In this document: positions 23,595 to 30,575 of the stretch, in pieces
Numbering within the stretch: position 1 is the stretch's first letter
Layout: each line of letters starts with the position of its first letter
Source: DASPOF01 sp035626155
GTDB taxonomy: Bacteria > Desulfobacterota > Binatia > Binatales > Binataceae
Direction: 5' to 3'
Length of the DNA: 40,217 bases
NCBI GenBank assembly: GCA_035626155.1
Contig: DASPOF010000034.1
Span: 1-40,217 of the forward strand
Program-made: the position numbers and the translations under genes
The notes under the pieces: model-generated
The model's input: only the letters and a program-made list of their open reading frames with translations
The model's database searches: none
What the model was told of the DNA's origin: nothing

Positions 23595-24281
23595 GTGACG
23601 CCGGGTATCAAACTCAGCACCGCCTTTGTATTGGACCGGCACGGCCGCATCAGGTCCACGCGTGAACCGGAGCCGCATCCTGGCCCGCTCTTCACCTTGA
23701 TCCGCAGCGCGTCGAGTCGCGTGTGGGCCGTAAGAGCGGACGTACCTGGAGAGCTTGCAACTGAGATCGACCGTCTTGCCGGCCAGGAGCCACTGTTGCA
23801 AAGCCCCCAAGATGCCCCCGTGTATGCGGACACATATCTGTCGCTGCTCGGTGGGCAGATCGTGTCGGGGCCGGCATTTACCTTTCCCGACGAAATCTCG
23901 CAGCCAGCCGACGTCACGCGCGTTGATGATCTGCGTCTGCTCGAGCACAACTTTCGCGGGTGGACCGCTCGCGAAATCCCCGGATGCTCGCCAATACTGG
24001 CGGTAATCGACGGTGGTTACGCCGTCAGCGTCTGTTTCTCGGCCAGAAGCTCCCAGATAGCGGCGGAGGCGGGAGTTGAAACGGCGGAGGCCTTCCGAGG
24101 GCGCGGATTCGCGCCGCGCGTGACCGCAGCCTGGGCAGCGGCTATTCGGGCATCGGGCCGGATTCCCCTTTACAGCACGTCCTGGACCAACGCGGCATCG
24201 CTCGCCGTCGCCCGCAAGTTAGGCCTCACGCAGTACGCCAACGAATGGAGTCTCGTTGGGAACCCTGGCTGCGGGAGCTGA
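23595..24281 (+). CDS. GNAT-family N-acetyltransferase
   Basis: This 228-residue protein has a GNAT domain in its C-terminal half. The acetyl-CoA-binding motif A appears as GVETAEAFRGRGFAPRVTAAWAA near residues 155-180, with RGRGFA as the pyrophosphate loop. YSTSWTNAASLAVARKLGL near 196-216 is the conserved motif B region. The first 95 residues do not match a family I know. The start is GTG at 23595. The acceptor substrate is unknown. The gene meets the PEGA lipoprotein gene tail to tail with no base between stops (TGATCA). The 168-nt gap before it holds no recognised feature. Confidence 0.8.
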   Translation: MTPGIKLSTAFVLDRHGRIRSTREPEPHPGPLFTLIRSASSRVWAVRADVPGELATEIDRLAGQEPLLQSPQDAPVYADTYLSLLGGQIVSGPAFTFPDEISQPADVTRVDDLRLLEHNFRGWTAREIPGCSPILAVIDGGYAVSVCFSARSSQIAAEAGVETAEAFRGRGFAPRVTAAWAAAIRASGRIPLYSTSWTNAASLAVARKLGLTQYANEWSLVGNPGCGS

Positions 24282-24686
24282 TCATTTCGCAGCCGGTGCA
24301 GGTGGGGCTGGCGCGGGCGCAGCAAGCAAGGTCGGAGACAACTGGTCTGGCGTGAGATTGTAGGCCCCGCCGGAGTGCAGGTCATAAAAGATGCCCACCA
24401 GCCCGACTACGGGAAGCGGTGCGTTACCGAACATCCAGCCACTGGCAGTAGGGGTGATCGTCCCCAGGTACAGCAGATAGCCAGCCTTTTCGATTCGAAC
24501 GGTGTGAGTATCGTTGCGCGTAAGTTCCACTACGGTCGGGGTGAGGCCCGAGGCGGCACCATCGATGAAAACTGATGCCCCCGGCGGCGTGCTCGAGACG
24601 CTGACGTTCTGCGTCCTGCCGTTTATGACCGTCGCACACGACATTAACGTGAACGCGAAGCATAGAGCGGTCCGCGCGGCCAGCAC
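24282..24686 (-). CDS. Small PEGA-domain lipoprotein
   Basis: This 134-residue protein begins, from the GTG at 24686, with a signal peptide ending in the lipobox-like LMSC (Met at -2 is unusual). TVINGRTQNVSVSSTPPGAS and VFIDGAASGLTPTVVEL (about residues 20-57) form a PEGA domain, a small β-fold common on surface-exposed lipoproteins. The rest contains a hydrophobic PLPVVGLVGIFYDL segment and LTPDQLSPTLL, shared by a family of small PEGA lipoproteins of unknown role. The tail is Ala/Pro-rich. A TTG at 24770 overlapping the upstream stop gives a longer N-terminus that spoils the signal peptide, so I reject it. It lies 80 nt after the next lipoprotein gene and is probably co-transcribed. Confidence 0.78.
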   Translation of the reverse strand: MLAARTALCFAFTLMSCATVINGRTQNVSVSSTPPGASVFIDGAASGLTPTVVELTRNDTHTVRIEKAGYLLYLGTITPTASGWMFGNAPLPVVGLVGIFYDLHSGGAYNLTPDQLSPTLLAAPAPAPPAPAAK

Positions 24687-24766
24687 ATTCCAATCTCGAT
24701 TCAAGTTGCGTATCGTTCGATGCGCCCGGCATACAGGCTCGACTGTTGGTGCCGGTCCGATGACGA

Positions 24767-25399
24767 TCAACGCAGCGCCTGGATGAACTTAGGGTCCTCA
24801 AGTGCGCTGGCTACCGCCCGGTCCGCAGCCTTGGCAAGCACTTGGCCGGCCGAGACTTCGTAACCGCCGACGCCATGGGCGCCCAGATGCTCACTGTTTT
24901 GACCGCTGTAGGTTTGCGCATAGACGACCGTTCCCGACGGGTCGTAAACCTGCGCGGCGAAACTGACCGCGCAATCCGCTGCGAACATGATTGCGTCGGC
25001 GGTATTCAACGATGCCGATTGGATGGTCGCGACCACGGTCTTGCCGCCGAATGCCGGCTGTCCCGATGGATGCGGCTGAGTCGGATCGGAAACCGTCACG
25101 ACAGCGAACTTCTGGGCGGCAAGTCCCTGCGCGAGCGCTCCCGTGACATAGGCGCCAAGGTCCGAGCCGACTTCGACATCGGTTCCGAGCGGTAGTGGCG
25201 CGCCCTTTATCCCCAACGCGCCCGCATCGTTCGACGAACGTGAGTCTCTCGCAGGAGCGACGCCTACCTGCGGGCCGCCGGGCGCCCCGCTGGGCGCAGC
25301 AATTTGCGCCGGCGCGGGCATTTGGACATGTACCGTCGCGCAGCCTGCCAGAAGCGCGGTCGAAACGAACGCAATTAGCGCCGCATGATTAGTCTTCAC
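24767..25399 (-). CDS. Lipoprotein, YajG-like
   Basis: This 210-residue protein starts at a GTG (25399) with a strong ribosome site, GGGGAGA, 6 nt upstream. The signal peptide ends in the lipobox LAGC (Cys near residue 20). A Pro/Ala/Gly linker follows. The folded region (about 60-205) contains GSDLGAYVTGALAQGLAAQ, KTVVATIQSASLN and SGTVVYAQTYSGQ. It resembles small periplasmic lipoproteins of the YajG or DUF4136 kind, but I am not certain of the family. The function is unknown. The start of this gene and the CoA-transferase at 25513 diverge from a 113-nt gap. Confidence 0.72.
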   Translation of the reverse strand: MKTNHAALIAFVSTALLAGCATVHVQMPAPAQIAAPSGAPGGPQVGVAPARDSRSSNDAGALGIKGAPLPLGTDVEVGSDLGAYVTGALAQGLAAQKFAVVTVSDPTQPHPSGQPAFGGKTVVATIQSASLNTADAIMFAADCAVSFAAQVYDPSGTVVYAQTYSGQNSEHLGAHGVGGYEVSAGQVLAKAADRAVASALEDPKFIQALR

Positions 25400-25512
25400 T
25401 CGTATTCTCCCCGCGTGATCAATCGACTTACAGAAGGTCATCGCTCGCGATAGACTCCCCCAGGATCCATGCTGATGAATGAAATTCGCATGCGGCGGCG
25501 GAAAGTTCCCAA

Positions 25513-26709
25513 ATGATCGAACAAAAGCCTCTCGACGGGATTAGAGTTCTCGACCTCTCGCGCGTACTCGCCGGGCCGTTCTGCACCATGAACTTGGCCG
25601 ACCTCGGCGCCGACGTGATCAAAATCGAGCTTCCCGGTCACGGCGACGATTCGCGCAGCTTCGGGCCCGCGATTCCCTCGGGCGGCTCCGGATACTTTTA
25701 CACGGTCAATCGCGGCAAACGCAGCGCAACGCTCGATCTAAGGATGCCCGAGGGAGTCGCGATTTTTCTGGAACTCGCCGCCAAGTGCGACCTGGTCGTC
25801 GAGAATTTCTCGCCGGGAACGATGGACCGTTTCGGGGTCGGCTATGAGCGGCTTCGCGCCATGAACCCGCGCGTCATCCTCTGCTCGATATCGGGCTTCG
25901 GGCAGAGCGGGCCGATGGCGTCGGCGCCCGCGTACGACATCGTCGCGCAGGCGCTCGGCGGCACGATGAGCGTCACGGGAATCCCCGGCGGCGAGCCGAC
26001 GCGATGCGGCATCTCGATCGGCGACCTTGCAGCCGCGCTTTACGGGGTAATCGCAATTCTGGCCGCCCTGCGCGTGCGCGATCGCACCGGGACGGGTCAG
26101 CATCTGGACATCGCGATGCTCGACTGCCAGGTGGCGCTGCTCGAAGACGCGCTTGCGCGATACTCGGTCTCGGGCCAGGTGCCCGGGCCGCTCGGCACGC
26201 GCCATCCCTCGATCACGCCCTTTCAGCAATTCCGCGCGACGGATGGGTATTTCGTTGCGGGCGCCGGGAATCAGGCGATTTGGCGCCGGATGTGCGACGC
26301 GATCGGGATGCCGGAACTCAAGGACGACCCGCGCTTTATCGCCAACAGCGACCGCAACGCGCGTCACGCCGAGCTCGAGGAGATTCTGGAGCGCCGGTTC
26401 GCGACCGAGCCGCGCGCATACTGGCTCAAGGTGCTGGGCGATGCGGCGGTGCCGTGCGCGCCGACCGCAAACGTCGAGGAAGTGACGCGAGATCCGCATC
26501 TGGCCGCGCGCGGGATGATCCTTCGCGCGGACCATCCGGACTTCGCCGACCTGATTGTGCCGGGCTCTCCGCTGAAGAGCACCGGCTCGGCCGCGACGGT
26601 AAACACGCGCGCGCCCCGCCTTGGCGAGGATACTGATTCAGTGCTCGGCGGGCTGCTCGGATACGATTCTTCGCGCCTTTCCGAGCTTAGACGGCGGAGT
26701 ATCATATAA
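25513..26709 (+). CDS. CaiB/BaiF type III CoA-transferase
   Basis: This 398-residue class III CoA-transferase begins with LDGIRVLDLSRVLAGPFC and LGADVIKIELPG. The nucleophilic Asp lies in GISIGDLAAALYG near residue 172, and RDRTGTGQHLDIAMLDC follows. The C-terminal THTV-like ending seen in relatives is replaced here by NTRAPRLGEDTDSVL. The N-terminus resembles succinyl-CoA-type transferases more closely than the tandem pair at 3243-5722. The acyl substrate is unknown. A thiolase remnant 37 nt downstream suggests the operon once formed part of an acyl-CoA degradation route. Confidence 0.9.
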   Translation: MIEQKPLDGIRVLDLSRVLAGPFCTMNLADLGADVIKIELPGHGDDSRSFGPAIPSGGSGYFYTVNRGKRSATLDLRMPEGVAIFLELAAKCDLVVENFSPGTMDRFGVGYERLRAMNPRVILCSISGFGQSGPMASAPAYDIVAQALGGTMSVTGIPGGEPTRCGISIGDLAAALYGVIAILAALRVRDRTGTGQHLDIAMLDCQVALLEDALARYSVSGQVPGPLGTRHPSITPFQQFRATDGYFVAGAGNQAIWRRMCDAIGMPELKDDPRFIANSDRNARHAELEEILERRFATEPRAYWLKVLGDAAVPCAPTANVEEVTRDPHLAARGMILRADHPDFADLIVPGSPLKSTGSAATVNTRAPRLGEDTDSVLGGLLGYDSSRLSELRRRSII

Positions 26710-26746
26710 GACCGCGCAGGGCGCGGGGGCTTTCAGGGAGAATACG

Positions 26747-26845
26747 ATGCGGGAAGTGGTTATCGTCGATGGCGTCGCGCACGGCGTCGCTACGATGTGC
26801 ATCGGGGTCGGCCAGGGTATCGCAACGGTTGTCGAGCAGGTCTAG
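26747..26845 (+). pseudogene. Thiolase minigene: N- and C-terminal ends joined in frame, middle missing
   Basis: This 32-codon frame has its own ribosome site (AGGGAG, 7 nt upstream) and ATG. Its first ten residues, MREVVIVDGV, match the start of thiolases (acetyl-CoA acetyltransferases). Residues 13-32 contain ATMCIGVGQGIATVVE, which matches the thiolase C-terminal active-site motif ATLCIGGGQG with its conserved Cys. The whole middle, normally about 360 codons with the nucleophilic Cys and the His motif, is missing, and the frame is kept. The junction carries an 8-bp direct repeat GGCGTCGC (26771-26778 and 26783-26790). It is most likely a deletion remnant; a mis-assembly is also possible. 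A functional peptide is unlikely but not excluded. Confidence 0.72.
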
Positions 26846-26866
26846 GCCAAAGCGAATCGCGCCGCG

Positions 26867-27457
26867 ATGACAGGGACGAAAAACATCCTGAAGCTAGGCG
26901 TGGCAGCGGCGCTCGCCGCGCCGTTGGTAATCGCAGGACCATCGCGCGAGCATTCCCCTGCGCCGATTCAAATCGCCTCCGCGATCGCGGCCGAGGATTA
27001 CACCGTCGATTTTACCCTGCGGGATCTCAAGAACAGACCGGTCAAGCTCAGCCAATGGCGCGGGCATCCGGTGATCGTCGATTTCTGGGCGACATGGTGC
27101 GGCCCATGCCGCAAGCAAATCCCCGAGTTGCAGCGGCTGTACTCCCGTTACAAGTCGCGCGGGCTGGTGGTGCTTGGCGTCTCGTGCGACACGATCCACG
27201 GCGACGGGGCGGCCGCGGTGGTCCCGTTCATCGCCGAGCTAAACATCAAATATCCCATCCTCATGGCGAGCGAGCCGGTGGTCGATTCGCTCGGGGTCGA
27301 GGCGATCCCGACCACGATTTTTGTCGATCCTAAGGGACGCCTCGTGGACCGAATCACGGGGGCGGCGCGCGCCGAGGAACTCTTGCGGCGCACCAAACGC
27401 CTGCTCGACGGCGCGAAGCATAACGGCAACAGCGATAGCAACGCGGTGGACCTTTAG
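26867..27457 (+). CDS. TlpA-like thioredoxin-family protein
   Basis: This 196-residue periplasmic redox protein has an N-terminal hydrophobic segment (about residues 8-24), probably a signal peptide or anchor. The thioredoxin domain (about 45-185) contains VDFWATWCGPCRKQIPEL with C78 and C81 as the redox pair, and the cis-proline in VEAIPTTIFVDP. TlpA/ResA-type proteins reduce disulfides in exported proteins, for example in cytochrome c maturation, taking electrons from a membrane donor. No cytochrome genes are next to it. The ATG at 26867 is 21 nt after the thiolase remnant. Confidence 0.88.
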   Translation: MTGTKNILKLGVAAALAAPLVIAGPSREHSPAPIQIASAIAAEDYTVDFTLRDLKNRPVKLSQWRGHPVIVDFWATWCGPCRKQIPELQRLYSRYKSRGLVVLGVSCDTIHGDGAAAVVPFIAELNIKYPILMASEPVVDSLGVEAIPTTIFVDPKGRLVDRITGAARAEELLRRTKRLLDGAKHNGNSDSNAVDL

Positions 27458-27537
27458 ATCGGAGCGGCGCCGGCTCTTGAGGCGGCTTGCCGATCCAGGA
27501 TGGAATCTCCCGTTGCGGTCAAACTAGAATACCTGTG

Positions 27538-27783
27538 ATGGAAGCGAAGGAAGTCGAGGAACTGATCGCCCGCGGCATCCCGGGCGCGCATGTCGAGGTC
27601 CGGGATATGACCGGCAGCGGCGACCATTTCGAAGCGTTGGTCGTGAGCGGCGCATTCGAGGGCAAGGGCCTGGTTGAGCGCCATCAGGCGGTCTACAAGG
27701 CCCTTGGCGAAGCGATGCGCGCGCGGGTGCATGCGCTCACGCTCAAGACCCTGACGCCGTCGCAACATCAGAATCGGAGGTAA
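27538..27783 (+). CDS. bolA: BolA family protein
   Basis: This 81-residue protein has the BolA core: IPGAHVEVRDMTGSGDHFEAL followed by FEGKGLVERHQAVYKALGE (about residues 40-58), ending in HALTLKTLTP. The conserved His near residue 50 can ligate a [2Fe-2S] cluster shared with a monothiol glutaredoxin. The start is the ATG at 27538 rather than an in-frame upstream codon. It lies 7 nt before a CGFS glutaredoxin gene. The pair is expected to form a BolA-Grx heterodimer for iron-sulfur cluster handling or iron sensing. Confidence 0.93.
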   Translation: MEAKEVEELIARGIPGAHVEVRDMTGSGDHFEALVVSGAFEGKGLVERHQAVYKALGEAMRARVHALTLKTLTPSQHQNRR

Positions 27784-27790
27784 GATTCAA

Positions 27791-28123
27791 ATGGCCGCAG
27801 TGATCGAGCGAATCGAGTCGGCAATCCGGGACAACAAGATCATGATCTTCATGAAGGGCACCCGGACCTTTCCGCAGTGCGGGTTTTCCGCCGCCACCGT
27901 CCAGGTCTTCGACGAGCTGGGCGTGCCGTACGGAACCGCCGACGTGCTGGCGGACCCCGAGCTGCGCGACGCGATCAAGCGTTACAGCAACTGGCCGACG
28001 ATCCCGCAGGTCTATATCAACGGCAAATTCGTCGGCGGATGCGACATCATCCGCGAGCTCTACCAGACGGGCGAGCTTCAGCCGATGGTCAAGGCCGCGC
28101 TCGGCGAGAGCGCGGGGCGCTGA
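27791..28123 (+). CDS. grxD: Monothiol glutaredoxin, Grx4/GrxD type
   Basis: This 110-residue cytosolic protein has the CGFS active site with C30 in PQCGFSAATVQ. KGTRTFP precedes it, WPTIPQVYINGKFVGGCDI follows (about residues 73-91), giving the cis-proline and glutathione-binding GG-CD motif. Such proteins carry [2Fe-2S] clusters with glutathione and deliver them to other proteins. It directly follows bolA, the classical partner. Length and motif positions are normal. A weak hairpin 40 nt downstream may end the transcript. Confidence 0.96.
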   Translation: MAAVIERIESAIRDNKIMIFMKGTRTFPQCGFSAATVQVFDELGVPYGTADVLADPELRDAIKRYSNWPTIPQVYINGKFVGGCDIIRELYQTGELQPMVKAALGESAGR

Positions 28124-28162
28124 GCAGGAAGTCCCCCGGGAAAAATTCGCTCAGGCGAGGAT

Positions 28163-28205
28163 CGGGCGCGGCGGGCCGATGATTCCGTCGCGCCCGTTCG
28201 ATTTT
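28163..28205 (+). terminator. Possible terminator between convergent glutaredoxin and DoxX genes
   Basis: An 8-bp inverted repeat CGGGCGCG/CGCGCCCG (28163-28170 with 28189-28196) with an 18-nt loop is followed by TTCGATTTT. The loop is long and the T tract is broken, so it is a weak case, but it sits in the 113-nt gap between converging genes. Confidence 0.35.
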
Positions 28206-28236
28206 CCGCACCAGGCGAGGCGCCTTCGCGCTGCGC

Positions 28237-28638
28237 TCAAGCGGATCCTTTTCGGATCGAATCCACGCTGTATCCGCCGGCGCCGAGAGTGGCGGCCAGC
28301 AGCAGTCCGCCCATGATCGCGATGTTCTTGACCGTGTTGACCTGGTTCATCATCCCGCCCGGCACCACGTGAAAGATGATCGTTACCGGAATCAGGAAGA
28401 GAAAGAGAATGAAGGCGACGGTCCGGGTCCGAAAGCCCGCGATCAGCATCAAGCCTCCGACGAATTCGATCAGCGCCGCGGCCAGGGCGAGCGGTCCGAC
28501 CATCGTCTGCATCCCCGCCTTCTCCATCATCGCGATGGTCATGCCCAGGTGGCGGAGTTTCCCAAACCCCGACAGCGCGAAGATGATCGCGAGCATCACG
28601 CGGCCCACCATCGAACCAAAGTCTTGAACCTTATCCAT
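28237..28638 (-). CDS. DoxX family membrane protein
   Basis: This 133-residue inner-membrane protein has four hydrophobic segments (about 10-28, 47-67, 72-92, 104-122). The family signature appears in LAIIFALSGFGKLRHLG and in the LIEFVGGLMLIAGFRTR segment. DoxX-like proteins are linked to thiosulfate:quinone oxidoreductase, SodA-associated redox complexes or have no known role. The ATG at 28638 has a strong ribosome site (GGGAGGGGG) just upstream; a longer frame to 28986 is a shadow. No redox partner is adjacent. Confidence 0.88.
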   Translation of the reverse strand: MDKVQDFGSMVGRVMLAIIFALSGFGKLRHLGMTIAMMEKAGMQTMVGPLALAAALIEFVGGLMLIAGFRTRTVAFILFLFLIPVTIIFHVVPGGMMNQVNTVKNIAIMGGLLLAATLGAGGYSVDSIRKGSA

Positions 28639-28825
28639 AGACCCCCTCCCGATGGGGCGTCTTTTTAGCATTCGGGCCGCGCAATGGATATCCGTCTGAT
28701 ACCGCGCCGGCGGGAGGCGCGGGCAGCCTAGCAGGACGTTGAGAGAAGCGAGATCCTCGCAGTTCGACCGCGCCGCGGTCTCAACATCCTGCGAGACTGG
28801 GAACGCGATTCGTGGCGGGCGCCGG

Positions 28826-29635
28826 TTAGTTCTTAAGCTTCTTGAGCGCCTGATCGACGCCGACCAGCCGGTTTGGAAGCTCAGTGCCGTCTTCGGTGTT
28901 GCGCAGGTAGCCGCCCACTCCGAGCAGCAAGTGATGCGAATGGGCGTTGCGAACCGAGGTCCGATATCCCATCGCGTCCTGCGCATTATTGATCGCGTAC
29001 TTGAGCATCCTTAGCGTCATCCGGTCGCTCTCGGCGATTCGGTTCGCGAGCGCCATCGTTTCCTCGGCCAGGCGCTCGCGCGGAACGACCAGGTTAACGA
29101 ATCCGAGACGGCACGCTTCCTCGGCGGGTATGAATCGGCTCTGGAACAGGATTTCCTTGGCCTTGCGAATCGGCATGTCCCACGGGGCCGAAAAGTACTG
29201 CAACAGCGCGGGGAGAAACATCGCATCCTCCGACGCGACGACCAGGTCCATCGCAGCCGCGAACATGTATCCGCCGAAAATGCAGTAGCCCTGAACCTGC
29301 GCGATGGTCGGTTTCTCGATATCGCGCCATCGGAGCGTGTTGTCCACGTAGAGTTGCCGCGAGCGCTGATAAATCGCGCGAAGCCCCTTGCCGAACGGGC
29401 GGCGCGCCTGATCTTCCTTTTCCTCGGGCGTGCCCAGGTCGTGTCCCGATGAGAAGTGGTCGCCGTTGCCGCACAGGATGATGACGCGGATTTCATCGTC
29501 GGCGCTTGCGTCCGCGAACGCGTCATCCATCTCCTCGAGCAAGATGCGCGATTGCGCGTTTCGGTATCTCGGCCGATTGAGTATGACCTTCGCTATTTTG
29601 TCGTGCTTCTCATAGTTGATGTGCTTGTATTCCAT
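28826..29635 (-). CDS. Crotonase (enoyl-CoA hydratase/isomerase) family protein lacking the usual catalytic glutamates
   Basis: This 269-residue protein has the crotonase fold. The oxyanion-hole segments are SSGHDLG (residues 62-68) and GYCIFGGYMFA (117-126). KAKEILFQSRFIPAEEACRLGFVNLVVP is the usual helix region that follows. In classical enoyl-CoA hydratase the two catalytic Glu lie in GGGCELA and in GQPEI; here these read GGYMFA and FLPALL, so both are absent. It belongs to a crotonase branch with MFLP-x-x-x-QYF-x-x-PWD in this position. A hydratase function is therefore doubtful; isomerase, hydrolase or another CoA reaction is possible. The gene stands alone, with 227 nt to the response-regulator start. 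Confidence 0.85.
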   Translation of the reverse strand: MEYKHINYEKHDKIAKVILNRPRYRNAQSRILLEEMDDAFADASADDEIRVIILCGNGDHFSSGHDLGTPEEKEDQARRPFGKGLRAIYQRSRQLYVDNTLRWRDIEKPTIAQVQGYCIFGGYMFAAAMDLVVASEDAMFLPALLQYFSAPWDMPIRKAKEILFQSRFIPAEEACRLGFVNLVVPRERLAEETMALANRIAESDRMTLRMLKYAINNAQDAMGYRTSVRNAHSHHLLLGVGGYLRNTEDGTELPNRLVGVDQALKKLKN

Positions 29636-29862
29636 CTTCAGTTCACCCCGCGGGCTCTGATTCGCGCCGTCCCCGATTTGAGGCGCCTCGTAAGCCTACA
29701 ATAATCCGGCATCGATGCGGCAACCGGTCGGAGCGCGCTCCGCGCCGCGATCGAGCCCGCTTCGCGCTCGCTCGAATGAGGAGGGCGCGGGCCTGAAATC
29801 GTCCGGCGTCTTGATCGCCGGCGTTACTTTATTTCGCCGGTCCGGCGTGCCAGCATCGAGCC

Positions 29863-30543
29863 ATGCAGCCTACGCGCGTGCTGCTCGTCGAGGATGAATC
29901 GCGCCTGGCCGAAAGCCTCAGGCAGGGGCTCGGCGAAGAGGGTATCGCCGTCGAGTGGGCGCCCTCGGCCGAGGGCGCGCAGGCGATGCGGTCGCGGAAA
30001 TCATACGACGTGGTGGTCCTCGATCTCGGCCTGCCGGGAAAGGACGGGATCGAATTCCTGCGCGAGATTCGGGCTGGCGGCGATTCCACTCCTGTCCTCA
30101 TTCTTACCGCGCGCGGTTCCGTCGAGGAGCGCGTAACCGGGCTCGATAGCGGCGGCGATGATTACCTGGTCAAGCCGTTCGCGTTTGCCGAACTGCTCGC
30201 CAGGATCCGCGCGCTCGTCCGGCGCGGCGCTGGTGGCGAGCCGCGCGTACTGCGCGCAGGAGACCTGGAGTTCGACATCACGAGGCGGCGCGCGCGCCGC
30301 GCCGGACGCGCAATCGCGCTTTCGCCGAAGGAGACAATGCTCCTTGAGTTGCTGATGCGCCACGCCGGCGAAGTGGTGACTCGCGACATGATCGCGGAGA
30401 CGGTCTGGGATTCCCAGTACAACGTGTTTACCAACCTAATCGAGGTGTTCGTCAACCGGCTGCGGCAGAAGATCGACAAGGACGGCGAGAAATCCCTGAT
30501 TAGTACTGTGCGCGGCATCGGATACTCAATTCGGCCGGACTGA
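29863..30543 (+). CDS. OmpR/PhoB-type response regulator
   Basis: This 226-residue regulator has a receiver domain (about 5-117) with the acidic pocket E10-D11, the phosphorylated D54 in VVVLDLGLPG, and the Lys of YLVKPF near residue 104. A winged-helix DNA-binding domain (about 127-222) has the typical LSPKETMLLELLMRHAGEVV start and the TVRGIGYSI end. It lies 32 nt before a cognate histidine kinase gene. The next three genes encode a complete RND efflux system, so the two proteins probably sense a compound and control its export. The 227-nt gap upstream, shared with the divergent crotonase gene, shows no clear promoter. Confidence 0.95.
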   Translation: MQPTRVLLVEDESRLAESLRQGLGEEGIAVEWAPSAEGAQAMRSRKSYDVVVLDLGLPGKDGIEFLREIRAGGDSTPVLILTARGSVEERVTGLDSGGDDYLVKPFAFAELLARIRALVRRGAGGEPRVLRAGDLEFDITRRRARRAGRAIALSPKETMLLELLMRHAGEVVTRDMIAETVWDSQYNVFTNLIEVFVNRLRQKIDKDGEKSLISTVRGIGYSIRPD

Positions 30544-30575
30544 TCGATGACTCCGTTCGCGCGGCGCTTCACGTT

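Noticed and set aside
28767..28783. Short GC-rich palindrome near GACCGCGCCGCGGTC
   Set aside because: Too short and with no T tract. Palindromes of this kind arise often by chance at this GC content.
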